This document shows positions 36,627 to 45,663 of a stretch of DNA of 64,000 nucleotides, piece after piece; the first letter of the stretch is position 1, and each line of letters opens with the position of its first letter. The DNA is from Amycolatopsis taiwanensis DSM 45107 (GTDB lineage Bacteria > Actinomycetota > Actinomycetes > Mycobacteriales > Pseudonocardiaceae), in the NCBI RefSeq assembly GCF_000519205.1, contig NZ_JAFB01000015.1:164875-228874 (forward strand), written 5' to 3'. Both the position numbers and the translations under genes were made by a program. Under the pieces are notes generated by a model. The model had not been told where the DNA came from. It made no database searches and was given only the letters and a program-made list of their open reading frames with translations.

Positions 36627-39600
36627 GTGCTGCGAGTCTCGATCCTCGGACCGGTCCTCCTCTCCGACGGTGGGGGGCCGATCGAGATCCGGGGTGCCCG
36701 CCTGCGCATGCTGCTGGCCAGGCTCGCGCTGGACGCCGGCCGGGTGGTGAGCGTGGACGCGTTGGTGGACGGCTTGTGGGGCGCCGATCCTCCGGCAGAT
36801 GCCGGGAACGCGTTGCAGTCGCTGGTGTCCAGGCTCCGCAAGGTTCTCGGCGACGCGACGCTGCTGGTCGGGACCGCCGGCGGATACCGGCTCCAGCTCG
36901 ATCCCGGCGACATCGACGCGCACCGGTTCGAGGAACTGGCCACGCACGGGCGGCGTGAACTCGCCGCGGGCCGCTTCGGCCAGGCAACCGACGCGTTGAC
37001 CGAGGCCCTGGGACTTTGGCGGGGCGAAGCCCTTTCCGACGTCCTCGAAGCTCCGTTCGCCCAGCCGCCCGCCGCGAGACTCGCGGACCTTCGGGCGGCC
37101 GCGCTGGAGGACCGGTTCGAAGCCGAGCTGGAACTCGGTCACCACGCCGACGTTCTGGCGGATCTGGAGGAGAGCGGCGCGAAGTACCCGCTGCGGGAAC
37201 GGCTGGCGGGCCTGCGCATGCGCGCGCTTTACGCGGCCGGGCGGCAATCGGAGGCGCTTCGCGTGTACGAGCGGCTCCGTGCCGATCTTGCCGACGAACT
37301 GGGCGTCGACCCCTCGCCCGAGCTCGCGCAGGTCCATCTCGCGGTGCTGCGCGGTGAACTGGGCCGGCCTCGGGTGGCCAGGCAGGAGAACCTGCCGGCA
37401 CGGTTGACCAGTTTCGTGGGGCGCGGGCGGGAACTGGGCCTGATCGGACAGTCGTTGACGAGCGCCCGACTGGTCACGCTCGTCGGCCCCGGTGGCGCCG
37501 GCAAGACCCGGTTGGCGGTCGAGGCCGCGGTCCGGCATCCGGCACACGAGCGCGGAGGGGTGTGGTTCGTGGAACTCGCCGGTGTGCGCGACGGTGGCGA
37601 CGTCAGCGGGGCAGTACTGGGGGCGCTCGACGCGCCGGAAATACGCCTGATTGCCTCGCCGGTGCCGCAAGCCGTCGACGTCCTGGACCGCATCACGGAG
37701 TTGCTGGGCGGCGGCGAAAGCCTGCTGGTGCTGGACAACTGCGAGCACGTGATCGAAGCCGCCGCCGAGTTCGTCTACGAGCTGCTGGGCCGCGTGCCGA
37801 ACCTGCGCATCCTGGCCACCAGCCGGGAACCATTGGCCATTCCCGGTGAGGTGCTCTGCCAGCTCGGGCCGCTGGCGCAGCCGGAAGCCGTGCAACTGTT
37901 CACGGACCGGGCCGCCGCGGTGCGGCCGGGCTTCGTGCCGGACGGCGAAACCGGTGGCGCGGTAGCGGAAATCTGCCAACGGCTCGACGGGATGCCGCTT
38001 GCCCTGGAACTCGCGGCGGCTCGGTTGCGCTCGATGAGCGCCGGGCAGATCGCCCAGCGTCTCGACGATCGGTTCCGGTTGCTCACTTCCGGCAGCCGGG
38101 TCGCGCTGCCCCGGCAGCGCACCCTGCGCGCGGTGGTCGAGTGGAGCTGGGACCTGCTGGAGAAGCCGGAACGCGTGCTCGCCCGCCGCCTGGCCGTCTT
38201 TCCCGCCCCGGCAACGATTTCCGCGATCGAAGCGATCTGTGCGGACGAGTCGCTTCCGGTCGCGGACGTGCTCCACGTGCTCGGCTCGCTGGTCGACAAG
38301 TCCATTGTAGACACCGTGGCCGCTGGTTCCCGGTACCGGATGCTCGAGACCATCCGGGTCTTCGCGGGGGAGCGGCTCGACGAAGCGGGCGAGCGCGAGG
38401 CCATCGCGCGGCGGTTCGGCGAGTACTTCACAAGCCTTGCCGAGGAACACGAGCCGAAGCTGCGCACCCATGACCAACTCCGGGCGATCGCGGCCTTCGA
38501 CGCCGAGCACGACAACCTGATCACCGCGTTGCGGCGCGCGATCGAGAAGTCCGACGCCGAAATCACCTACCGGCTTGTGGGATCCCTCCTCTGGTATTGG
38601 GTCGTCAAGGGCATGGACGAGCAGCCCACGGAGTTCCTCGCGGAGGTTCTCCGGCTGCGGGACCGGATTCCCGAGCACGCTGTCGCTGCTTTTGCGACGT
38701 TGCGCGTCCTGATCGGAGCCATGCCGGTTATCCAGCCAGACCTCGACATCCGGTCGTATGTCGAGGAATGCCTGCGCACCGACGCGACGGCTCACTACCC
38801 GGTACTCGCGCTCGGCATCCCGATGCTCTGCTTTCTCGGCAGGCAGCCGGAACTGGCCGAGCGGGAGCTGCGCAGGATCCTGGCGAGCCCGGATCCGTGG
38901 GCGCGTGCCTGCGGGCACTGGGCCGAGGGATTCATCCTCGCCGATCGCGGTGATTTCGCGGGCAGCGAGCGGGCACAGGAGTTGGCGTTTCAGGGGTTCC
39001 GCGCCGTGGGCGATCGCTGGGGGAGCTCGAACTCGCTGGTCATGCTGGCCGATGTCCGATCCCTGCGCGGCGAGCACGAGAAGGCGATCGAAAACCTCAC
39101 CGATGGTGTGGCGATGGCCCGCGAACTGGCCGCGAGCGAAGACGTCGGCCACCAGCTGTTCCGGCTGGCGCTCGAACGCATGCGGATGGGCGATGCGGCG
39201 GGTGCCTGGCGTGACATCGAGGAAGCCCAGGCCATGGCGACGGACAGCGGGGACCCCCGATACCAGGCGATGGCACGGTTCTTCCGGCTGGAGGTGGCGC
39301 GCCGGTGCGGCGATTTCGCCCAGGCGCACGACCTGCTCGACGGGCTGGAGGCCGACCTGTCGCTGGTTCGCCTGCCGGCGAACATGGGCGCCGAGTGGGT
39401 CGCCCACGCGGCCGCCGCGCTCGCGATTTCCGAAGGCGACGCGCCGGAGGCGAGAGCCAGGTTGCCGCTGGTGCTGCGGTCCACCACGGAGCGCCACGAC
39501 ATGCCGGACGCTGCCAAAACCGCGATGACCGCCGCGAAGTTGTTCCACCTCGAAGGAAACCCGGCACTGGCCGCGTGGGCGCTCGGCATGACCGAAGCAC

Positions 39601-39842
39601 TGCGGGGCGCGTTCGACGCCGGTGACCCGGAGTTACGTGAACTGGTCGCCGCGCTCCGTGCGGAACTCGGCGACCAGTCCTATGTGGACACCTACCGTCG
39701 CGGCGCCGGGCTGTCCCGTTCGGACGCGGGCCGGCTCCTGTTGGCCGAATTCAACTCAGGCCACCCGCCTGCGGTAGGCGCGCATCGCCAGCGGGAAGAA
39801 AACCACGACGATCCCGGCCATCCACGCGAAGCCACCGAGTAG
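36627..39842 (+). CDS. AfsR/SARP-type regulator with NTPase and TPR regions
   Basis: 1071-residue transcription factor. N-terminal OmpR-like DNA-binding domain (VSILGPVLL through GGYRLQL), bacterial transcriptional activator domain (DAHRFEELATHGRREL to about 245), then an NB-ARC-type ATPase with Walker A VGPGGAGKTRL near 285-293 and LLVLDNCEHV, and a long helical TPR-like C-terminus. This is the AfsR plan used to control secondary metabolism and morphogenesis. GTG start at 36627, 10 nt after the Hsp70-like gene. The 3' end overlaps the convergent permease gene by 87 nt, so the last 29 codons may be a late extension. Confidence 0.9.
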   Translation: MLRVSILGPVLLSDGGGPIEIRGARLRMLLARLALDAGRVVSVDALVDGLWGADPPADAGNALQSLVSRLRKVLGDATLLVGTAGGYRLQLDPGDIDAHRFEELATHGRRELAAGRFGQATDALTEALGLWRGEALSDVLEAPFAQPPAARLADLRAAALEDRFEAELELGHHADVLADLEESGAKYPLRERLAGLRMRALYAAGRQSEALRVYERLRADLADELGVDPSPELAQVHLAVLRGELGRPRVARQENLPARLTSFVGRGRELGLIGQSLTSARLVTLVGPGGAGKTRLAVEAAVRHPAHERGGVWFVELAGVRDGGDVSGAVLGALDAPEIRLIASPVPQAVDVLDRITELLGGGESLLVLDNCEHVIEAAAEFVYELLGRVPNLRILATSREPLAIPGEVLCQLGPLAQPEAVQLFTDRAAAVRPGFVPDGETGGAVAEICQRLDGMPLALELAAARLRSMSAGQIAQRLDDRFRLLTSGSRVALPRQRTLRAVVEWSWDLLEKPERVLARRLAVFPAPATISAIEAICADESLPVADVLHVLGSLVDKSIVDTVAAGSRYRMLETIRVFAGERLDEAGEREAIARRFGEYFTSLAEEHEPKLRTHDQLRAIAAFDAEHDNLITALRRAIEKSDAEITYRLVGSLLWYWVVKGMDEQPTEFLAEVLRLRDRIPEHAVAAFATLRVLIGAMPVIQPDLDIRSYVEECLRTDATAHYPVLALGIPMLCFLGRQPELAERELRRILASPDPWARACGHWAEGFILADRGDFAGSERAQELAFQGFRAVGDRWGSSNSLVMLADVRSLRGEHEKAIENLTDGVAMARELAASEDVGHQLFRLALERMRMGDAAGAWRDIEEAQAMATDSGDPRYQAMARFFRLEVARRCGDFAQAHDLLDGLEADLSLVRLPANMGAEWVAHAAAALAISEGDAPEARARLPLVLRSTTERHDMPDAAKTAMTAAKLFHLEGNPALAAWALGMTEALRGAFDAGDPELRELVAALRAELGDQSYVDTYRRGAGLSRSDAGRLLLAEFNSGHPPAVGAHRQREENHDDPGHPREATE

Positions 39843-40556
39843 CGGACCCGTGACCGGACCGCCGGTGAGCAGGCCGCGCATGGCGTCGGCGAGCAGGCTG
39901 ACCGGGTTGATGTCCGACCATGCCCGCAACCAGCCGGGCATCGTCGAGGCCGGCACGAACACGTTGCTGCCGAAGGTGAGCGGCATCACGAACGCGATCA
40001 TGGTGCCCTGCACGGCGGTCGGCGTGCGCATGAGCATGCCGACGAACACCGACATCCAGCAGAAACACAGCCCGGCCAGCACCATCGTCGCGCAGGCGGC
40101 CAGCGCCGCGAGCGGATTGGTGTGGATGCGGAAACCCATGATCGTCGCCATGATCAGCAACACGCCGAGCGCCACGGCATAGCGCACCAGATCCGCGAGC
40201 ACCGCGCCCACCAGCGGCGCCGACCTGGCGATCGGCAGGCTGCGGAACCGGTCGAACACGCCCTTGCTGACGTCGGTGTTCAGCGCGACCCCGGCGGACA
40301 TGCTGGCCATGATGATGTTCTGCACCATCAACCCGGGCGTGAGGGCCTGCAGGTAGTCGCCGGTGCCACCGGCGATCGCGCCACCGAAGAGGTAGACGAA
40401 CATCACCAGGAACAGGATCGGCTGCACGGTCACGTCGAGCAGTTGCTCGGGATTCTTGCGGATCTTCAGCGCCCCTCGCCAGGCGAGGGAGAACCCGTGT
40501 TGCACGGCCTTGGCCGGGCTGATCCGCCGGGGAAGGTCAACGATCGCGGCAGTCAT
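39756..40556 (-). CDS. ABC-2 type exporter permease (DrrB-like)
   Basis: 266-residue membrane protein with six predicted transmembrane helices and the ABC-2 pattern: QPILFLVMFVYLFGG, LTPGLMVQNI, FDRFRSLPIARSAPL, and PVSLLADAMRGLLTGG near the end. Partner of the ATPase gene upstream, which overlaps it by 4 nt (ATGA). DrrAB-type exporters pump drugs or lipids out of the cell and often give self-resistance in producers. Its 3' end lies inside the 3' end of the AfsR-type gene. Confidence 0.92.
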   Translation of the reverse strand: MTAAIVDLPRRISPAKAVQHGFSLAWRGALKIRKNPEQLLDVTVQPILFLVMFVYLFGGAIAGGTGDYLQALTPGLMVQNIIMASMSAGVALNTDVSKGVFDRFRSLPIARSAPLVGAVLADLVRYAVALGVLLIMATIMGFRIHTNPLAALAACATMVLAGLCFCWMSVFVGMLMRTPTAVQGTMIAFVMPLTFGSNVFVPASTMPGWLRAWSDINPVSLLADAMRGLLTGGPVTGPLLGGFAWMAGIVVVFFPLAMRAYRRRVA

Positions 40557-41503
40557 GCGGGCACCTCCTCGGCGGGCTTTCCGGTGAGGGCGAGGAAAAC
40601 CTCGTCCAGGCTGGGCAGGCGCAACGCGAGTTCGTCCACCGTTATCCCCGCGGCGTCCAGCCTTCGAACCAGTGCGGACAGCAGCACGGGATCGGGTGCG
40701 GGCGCGGTGAGCAACCCGATGTCCCGGTCCGCCGCCGGCTCGACCCCGGTCAGCTCGGCGAGAATCCGGGCCACCGCGTCGACATCGGCCGGCGAGGTCG
40801 GCCGCACCTGCACGGTCTGCCCGCCGACTCGTCGCTTGAGCTCGTCCGCGCGCCCTTCGGCGACCACGCGGCCGTGGTCGATCACCGTGATCCGGTCGGC
40901 GAGCTGGTCGGCTTCGTCGAGGTACTGCGTGGTGAGCAGCACGGTCGAGCCGTCCGCGACCAGCCCGCGCACCACGTTCCAGACCTCGATGCGCGCGTGC
41001 GGGTCCAACCCGGTGGTCGGCTCGTCCAGGTACAGCACCTGCGGACGGCCGACCAGGCTCGCCGCCAGGTCCAGCCGACGGCGCATACCGCCGGAGTAGG
41101 TCTTCGCCGCGCGGCCCGCCGGCTCGGAGAGCTCGAACCGCGCCAGCAACTCGTCCGCGCGTGCCCGTGCGCCGGCCCGGGACAACCCGAGCAGCCGCCC
41201 GATGAGCACCAGGTTTTCCGTGCCGGACAGGTCCTCGTCCACCGAGGCGTACTGCCCGGTGAGCCCGATGGCCGCGCGCACCTGCACGGGATCGCGCGCC
41301 ACGTCGTATCCGGCGATGGTGGCGCGCCCGGCGTCCGGTCGCAGCAGAGTGGCCAGTATCCGCACCATCGTTGTCTTGCCGGCCCCGTTCGGGCCCAGCA
41401 CACCGACCACCTTGCCGGTCGGCACCTCGAGGTCGACCCCGTTCAACGCGACGGTCTCCCCGAACCGCTTCACCAGGCCCTCGGCCTGGATAGCCAGCGA
41501 CAT
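40553..41503 (-). CDS. ABC exporter ATP-binding subunit (DrrA-like)
   Basis: 316-residue ATPase: Walker A GPNGAGKTTMVRIL, signature YSGGMRRRLDLAASL, Walker B VLYLDEPTTGLD, H-loop region TTQYLDEA, and the C-terminal DrrA domain ending in LDEVFLALTG. ATG at 41503 follows GAGGAGGACGAG. The frame is open further upstream to 41668 but has no support there. It is the first gene of a two-gene exporter operon. A perfect 8-bp palindrome at 41548-41567 in its leader is a candidate operator. Confidence 0.93.
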   Translation of the reverse strand: MSLAIQAEGLVKRFGETVALNGVDLEVPTGKVVGVLGPNGAGKTTMVRILATLLRPDAGRATIAGYDVARDPVQVRAAIGLTGQYASVDEDLSGTENLVLIGRLLGLSRAGARARADELLARFELSEPAGRAAKTYSGGMRRRLDLAASLVGRPQVLYLDEPTTGLDPHARIEVWNVVRGLVADGSTVLLTTQYLDEADQLADRITVIDHGRVVAEGRADELKRRVGGQTVQVRPTSPADVDAVARILAELTGVEPAADRDIGLLTAPAPDPVLLSALVRRLDAAGITVDELALRLPSLDEVFLALTGKPAEEVPA

Positions 41504-41547
41504 CTCGTCCTCCTCGTAGTCGCGTGAGGTCGAAGATGCTCCTCGCG

Positions 41548-41567
41548 GCTGGCAGATCGCTGCCAGC
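41548..41567 (-). promoter_or_regulatory. Palindrome in the DrrAB-type leader
   Basis: GCTGGCAG-ATCG-CTGCCAGC, perfect 8-bp arms, 45 nt upstream of the ATPase ATG. Possible repressor site or leader hairpin. Confidence 0.4.
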
Positions 41568-41700
41568 GCACGCACAGCGGCCTGTGCCGTGATCTCAGTG
41601 CTTGTTCGGGCCCGGAGGGCGGGTAGCGAGGACTTGCCTTTACCAGGGACCCGGCGGCTCCGGGACAAGCTCTCAGTGAGCCTCGGGTAAGAGTGATCGC

Positions 41701-42678
41701 GTGACAGTAAGCAAGACCGACGCCCCTACTCGCAGCGCACAAACAAGCGGCAAGCACACTGTGCGCATGCTTGTGTTCACAGTGTTGGCCGTGCTGTTCC
41801 TGGCGCTGGCCGCGTTGCGGCTCTTCGGAGTCGATGGCAACCGCTACACGGCGGCGTTGCTGGCGCTCACGCCGTACTGGACGGCCTGTGGGATGGTGCT
41901 CGGCATCGTGGCGCTGGCCACGCGGCACTGGTGGATCGGCGCCGGAACGGTGGCGGTCGCGGTGGCGCTGGTGGCCGCCCTGCTGCCCAGAATGGTGCCC
42001 GCGACCGAGCAGCCACCGGCGGCCGGCCGGCAGTTGCGGATCATGTCGTCGAATCTTTACCTGGGGCGCGCCGACGCGAAGGCGATCGTCGACCTGGCGC
42101 GGGAGCATCGGGTCGACGTGCTCAACCTGCTGGAGCTGACGCCACGGGAGGCCGGTGAGCTGGAGCGGGCGGGCCTGTTCGACCTGCTGCCCTACCGGGT
42201 GTTCCAGCCGGTGTCCAATGGCGTGGGGTCGGGCATCGCGTCCCGTTATCCGCTCACCGAGCTGAACCTGACCGGACCGTCCATGCTTCGCCAGCCCAGC
42301 GCGCGGGTCGACCTCGGCGGGGTGGCGATCGAGGTCGTCGCCGTGCACGTGCTTCCCCCGACCACCTCGGCAGGAACCTGGAAGAGCGAGATCGCGGGGC
42401 TGCCAAGGCCCGGCGAGCCGGTGCGGATCCTCGCCGGCGACTTCAACGCCACGCTCGACCACGCGACGTTCCGCGGGTTGCTCGACGCCGGCTACACCGA
42501 TGCGGCCGACCGCACCGGCTCGGGATTCTCACCGACCTGGCCGTCACGTGGGTTCCTGCCACCGGTGACCATCGATCACATTCTGGTCGATGCGCGGGTG
42601 ACGGTGAACGCGTACCGCGTTTTGGAGGTGCCGGACTCCGACCACCACGCCGTCTACGCCGAACTCACTCTTCCTTGA
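41701..42678 (+). CDS. Membrane-anchored endonuclease/exonuclease/phosphatase-fold protein
   Basis: 325-residue protein. Three transmembrane helices (about 22-40, 48-72, 78-96) are followed by an EEP domain: IMSSNLYLGRAD, then LLELTPREAG, GVGSGIASRYPL, ILAGDFNATLDH (metal and catalytic Asp/Asn) and the C-terminal SDHHAVYAEL. The catalytic domain is outside the membrane if the third helix leads out. Such proteins hydrolyse phosphodiesters (DNA, lipids or inositol phosphates); the substrate is not predictable. GTG start without a clear ribosome-binding site. The 3' end overlaps the convergent sirtuin gene by 14 nt. Confidence 0.87.
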   Translation: MTVSKTDAPTRSAQTSGKHTVRMLVFTVLAVLFLALAALRLFGVDGNRYTAALLALTPYWTACGMVLGIVALATRHWWIGAGTVAVAVALVAALLPRMVPATEQPPAAGRQLRIMSSNLYLGRADAKAIVDLAREHRVDVLNLLELTPREAGELERAGLFDLLPYRVFQPVSNGVGSGIASRYPLTELNLTGPSMLRQPSARVDLGGVAIEVVAVHVLPPTTSAGTWKSEIAGLPRPGEPVRILAGDFNATLDHATFRGLLDAGYTDAADRTGSGFSPTWPSRGFLPPVTIDHILVDARVTVNAYRVLEVPDSDHHAVYAELTLP

Positions 42679-43483
42679 GTCGCGCGTCGAGCGCGGTGAG
42701 GGTTTCCAGGGCGCCGTAGGGCAGCGAAATCCCGCGACCGTGCCGGATTTCCGGGTCGCGCGGGTTGATCCGGACGAGCCAGCCGGTGGCCGCGCTGGCG
42801 AGTTCGGCGTAACGACGCACCGTGGGCACCGCCTTGCCGGCGCCGATCTCGATGACGACCGGGCGCGAGTGTTTCCGCCGCCACTCGGTCAGCTCGCGCA
42901 GCTGACCGTCACTGCGGTGGGAGACCCAGTCGAAGTCGCCGAACATCAGGATGTTGGGCCGGGCGAGGGCACCGCAGTGCGGGCACTCCGGCAGCGGCGG
43001 CTTCGCGCGCATGTCGTCGTCGAGGGCCAGCCCCACTTCGTCCGAGGGCCAGATGTCCGGGCCGCACGGTTTCACGCACTGCAGGTGGTGGATCGAGCCG
43101 TGTACCTCGGCGACGAGCGGGAAACCGGCCTTGGTGAAGTGACCGTCCACGTTCGAGGTGAGCACGGCCAACGGCCGGCGGGCTCCCCACTTCAGCAGGA
43201 TTTCGAACCCTTCGTGCGGCTCGGCCGCCCGGTAGAGGTCGAGCCGGTGGCCGTAGAAGCCCCAGGCCAGTTCCGGGTCCTCGGCGAAATGTTGTGGGTC
43301 GGCCACCTCGGCGAAGCTCAGCCCGAGCCGCGCGTAAGGCGGGTAGTTCCGCCAGAACCCCTCGTTTCCGCGGAAGTCCGGCAACCCGGAGTCCACGCCC
43401 ATCCCGGCGCCCGCGCACACCAGCACCGCGTCCGCGCTCCGGATCAGCTCGGCCGCCTGAGTCAGCGGATCGCTACCGGACAC
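42665..43483 (-). CDS. Sir2-family NAD-dependent protein deacylase
   Basis: 272-residue sirtuin. NAD motif CAGAGMGVDSGLPDFRG, then LTSNVDGHF (TxNxD), catalytic histidine in EVHGSIHH, and a zinc site with Cys pairs CVKPC and CPHCG. It belongs to the bacterial group with an unusual FxGxxxxxYPPYxxLGLSF segment rather than the classic CobB type. The GTG at 43483 overlaps the stop of mhuD by 11 nt, so it is the second gene of a two-gene operon with it. Targets unknown. Confidence 0.88.
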   Translation of the reverse strand: MSGSDPLTQAAELIRSADAVLVCAGAGMGVDSGLPDFRGNEGFWRNYPPYARLGLSFAEVADPQHFAEDPELAWGFYGHRLDLYRAAEPHEGFEILLKWGARRPLAVLTSNVDGHFTKAGFPLVAEVHGSIHHLQCVKPCGPDIWPSDEVGLALDDDMRAKPPLPECPHCGALARPNILMFGDFDWVSHRSDGQLRELTEWRRKHSRPVVIEIGAGKAVPTVRRYAELASAATGWLVRINPRDPEIRHGRGISLPYGALETLTALDARLKEE

Positions 43484-43778
43484 TGTCCAGCGGAACGACC
43501 TCGAATTCCAGCAGGCTTGCCCCGCTGGCCACCGGTTTCGCCCGCTCCCCGGCGTGGGCGTCCTTGGCCGGCCCGCTCGCCCATGCCTGGAAGGCCTCTT
43601 CGGACTCCCACTTGGTGTAGACGAAATAGCGGGTCTCCCCGGCAACTGGGCGCAGCAGCTCGAAACCGAGGAAGCCGGGCTGAGAGTCCACCGCGTGCAG
43701 CCGGTTGGCGAAGCGCTTTTCCAACTCCGGGCCGGCGCCTTCGGGCACCTCGATAGCGTTGATCTTCACCACTGCCAT
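43473..43778 (-). CDS. mhuD: Heme-degrading monooxygenase, MhuD type
   Basis: 101-residue ABM-fold enzyme. The opening VKINAIEVPEGAGPELEKRF closely follows M. tuberculosis MhuD, and the three functional residues fall at the same numbers: Asn7, Trp66 and His75 (heme ligand). MhuD opens heme to mycobilin and frees iron without releasing CO. TAGGCT lies 6 nt before the ATG at 43778, indicating leaderless transcription. Co-transcribed with the sirtuin gene and divergent from a hydrolase, as in mycobacteria (Rv3592/Rv3591c). Confidence 0.9.
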   Translation of the reverse strand: MAVVKINAIEVPEGAGPELEKRFANRLHAVDSQPGFLGFELLRPVAGETRYFVYTKWESEEAFQAWASGPAKDAHAGERAKPVASGASLLEFEVVPLDSVR

Positions 43779-43784
43779 GTGACC

Positions 43785-43790
43785 AGCCTA
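43785..43790 (-). promoter_or_regulatory. -10 element for leaderless mhuD
   Basis: TAGGCT on the minus strand, then 6 nt, then ATG at 43778. Confidence 0.5.
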
Positions 43791-43847
43791 CTCACTAATT
43801 GTTATTCAAGACACGCGGTCGGCGAACGCAGCTACAAAGCCTACTCA

Positions 43848-43867
43848 CCTCAGCGTTACAGCTGAGG
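43848..43867. promoter_or_regulatory. Palindrome between mhuD and the hydrolase gene
   Basis: CCTCAGC (43848-43854) and GCTGAGG (43861-43867) around GTTACA, 22 nt before the hydrolase GTG. Candidate operator for the divergent pair. Confidence 0.35.
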
Positions 43868-43889
43868 CCAACCGAGGTTCAATGAACCC

Positions 43890-44630
43890 GTGATGGTCGA
43901 CTTCGGCGGGCAAGGGCAGCCGATCGTGTTGCTGCACGGCTTGATGGGCCGTGCGCGTACCTGGTGGAGCGTCGCCCAGTGGCTCACCCGCCACGGCAAG
44001 GTGCTCGGTTTCGACGCGCGCGGGCACGGGCGAGGACCCCGCGGCGGCCCGTGGACGACCGAACGGTTCGTCGCCGACGCGGCGGAACTGGTGCGCCCGC
44101 TGGGCGAACCGGCCGTGCTGATCGGACATTCGATGGGCGGCCTGCACGCGTTGGCACTGGCCGCGACGCATCCGGAACTCGTCCGCGCGGTCGTGGTGGA
44201 GGACATGGCGCCGGACCAGCGGGGCCGGACGGTGGACGCGTGGCGCGGGTACTTCGAGTCCTGGCCGGTGCCGTTCCAGTCGCTGGCGCACGTGCGGGAA
44301 TTCTTTGGTGACACCGGAAACTACTTCGCGGAGTGTGTCGTCGAGCGTGCCGACGGCTACCACCTCATGGCCGATCTCGAAGATCTGTACGAGATCGCCG
44401 GGGAATGGGGACGCCGCGCCTACTGGTCCTTTGTGGACCGTATCGCGTGCCCGCTGCTGGTGATCGAGGCCGAGCACACCGCGATGCCACCGGGCCAGCA
44501 GGCGGAGCTGGCCGCGCGCGTACCCGGTGGCCGGCACCTCATCGTCACGGGCGCCGGGCACGTCGTGCACGACACCGCGCCGGACGAGTACCGCACCGCC
44601 GTCGAGGAATTCCTGGCCGAAGCACTGTAA
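43890..44630 (+). CDS. Alpha/beta-fold hydrolase (Rv3591c type)
   Basis: 246-residue hydrolase: IVLLHGLMGRARTWW, nucleophile elbow GHSMGGLHAL, acid in VIEAEHT, histidine in TGAGHVVHDTAP. It is syntenic with the hydrolase next to mhuD and mutY in mycobacteria. GTG start at 43890, with ATG 3 nt later as an alternative; no strong ribosome-binding site. No signal peptide. Substrate unknown; esterase, lactonase or dehalogenase-like activities are possible for the fold. Confidence 0.87.
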   Translation: MMVDFGGQGQPIVLLHGLMGRARTWWSVAQWLTRHGKVLGFDARGHGRGPRGGPWTTERFVADAAELVRPLGEPAVLIGHSMGGLHALALAATHPELVRAVVVEDMAPDQRGRTVDAWRGYFESWPVPFQSLAHVREFFGDTGNYFAECVVERADGYHLMADLEDLYEIAGEWGRRAYWSFVDRIACPLLVIEAEHTAMPPGQQAELAARVPGGRHLIVTGAGHVVHDTAPDEYRTAVEEFLAEAL

Positions 44631-44699
44631 ACGTTGTGGCTTGCGTGGCGGTGCGGGTAGCGGTGCAAGTGCGTGCCTCACCGCAAGCGGCTTCGCCGC

Positions 44700-45590
44700 T
44701 TATGAAACACCTTGTCCTGTTTCGCCGGGGAGGGCGAAGCGGCCGTCCGGTGCCTGCTCGACCAGCCCGTCCACCAGGAGCGAGTCGAGGCAACGGTCAC
44801 GCTGGCCGGCGTCGGGCCAGACCACGTCGAGGCTTTCCTTCCACACGGGTCCCTCGCTGCCACGCAGCACGTCCAGCAGGAGGCCACGAACCTGCCGGTC
44901 CGTACCCGCGAACTTCTGCACTGCCTTGGCCGGACCCGCGTAGGCCGGGCGGCCCGCTCGTTGCCACGCGCACCTCTCGTGCACGGGGCAGTCGGCGCAG
45001 CGCGGCGAACGCGCGGTGCAGACCAACGCGCCGAGTTCCATCAGCGCCGCGGAGAACCGGGCCGCCCGGCCCTGGCCGACAGGCAGCAGCGCCGCCACAT
45101 CGGCCATGTCCCGCGTGTTCGACGCCGGACCCGCGTCCCCGGCCCCGTGCACCGCGCGAGCCACGACACGGCGGACGTTGGTGTCCACGACCGGAGCCCG
45201 CTTGCCGTACGCGAAGGCGGCGACGGCGCGCGCGGTGTACGCGCCGATGCCCGGCAACGCGAGCAGTACGTCCACATCGGACGGGACGACATCGCCGTGT
45301 TCGGCGGCGATGGCCGTAGCGGCTTCGTGCAGGCGCAGCGCCCGGCGCGGGTAGCCCAGCTTGCCCCAGGCCCGCAGCACCTCGCCCTGACTGGCCGCGG
45401 CGAGCGCCGAGGGCGCCGGCCAGCGTGCCATCCACTCGTGCCAGACGGGCTCCACGCGTGCGACCGGCGTCTGCTGCAGCATGATCTCGCTGACCAGCAC
45501 ACCCCACGGAGTGCACTCCGCGTGCCGCCATGGCAGGTCACGCCCGCAATCGTCGAACCAGTCGATCAGAGTCTCGGCGTCGATGGACAC
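44700..45590 (-). CDS. mutY: A/G-specific adenine glycosylase
   Basis: Removes adenine mispaired with 8-oxoguanine. Catalytic glutamate in SEIMLQQTPV, helix-hairpin-helix LPGIGAYTARAV followed by the catalytic aspartate in VVDTNVRRV, and a 4Fe-4S cluster motif C-x6-C-x2-C-x5-C (CTARSPRCADCPVHERC). A short winged C-terminal region follows; no full NUDIX-like domain is evident. I place the start at GTG 45590 because TAATCT ends exactly 6 nt before it; a GTG at 45596 abuts the -10 directly. 296 residues. Confidence 0.94.
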   Translation of the reverse strand: MSIDAETLIDWFDDCGRDLPWRHAECTPWGVLVSEIMLQQTPVARVEPVWHEWMARWPAPSALAAASQGEVLRAWGKLGYPRRALRLHEAATAIAAEHGDVVPSDVDVLLALPGIGAYTARAVAAFAYGKRAPVVDTNVRRVVARAVHGAGDAGPASNTRDMADVAALLPVGQGRAARFSAALMELGALVCTARSPRCADCPVHERCAWQRAGRPAYAGPAKAVQKFAGTDRQVRGLLLDVLRGSEGPVWKESLDVVWPDAGQRDRCLDSLLVDGLVEQAPDGRFALPGETGQGVS

Positions 45591-45596
45591 CGCCAC

Positions 45597-45602
45597 AGAT
45601 TA
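45597..45602 (-). promoter_or_regulatory. -10 element for leaderless mutY
   Basis: TAATCT on the minus strand, then 6 nt, then GTG at 45590. It decides between two in-frame GTG starts. Confidence 0.5.
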
Positions 45603-45663
45603 GGAGCTGCCGTACGGACCGCGTGCGTCGAGGGTGGTGCTGGGCCGCTTCGAAACAGTCTTG

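Noticed and set aside
36534-39548. A 1004-codon minus-strand frame opposite the AfsR-type gene
   Set aside because: It has antisense composition (many Arg, Gln, His, Pro), no start signals and no recognisable domain.
41688-41694. Leaderless -10 (TAAGAGT) for the nuclease/phosphatase-like gene at 41701
   Set aside because: It does not fit TANNNT at the right register, so it was left out of the leaderless set.
43779-43810. IdeR iron box upstream of mhuD
   Set aside because: The stretch containing TTAGTGAGTAGGCT matches the IdeR consensus only in part and shows no dyad, so iron control of mhuD is not supported by sequence here.
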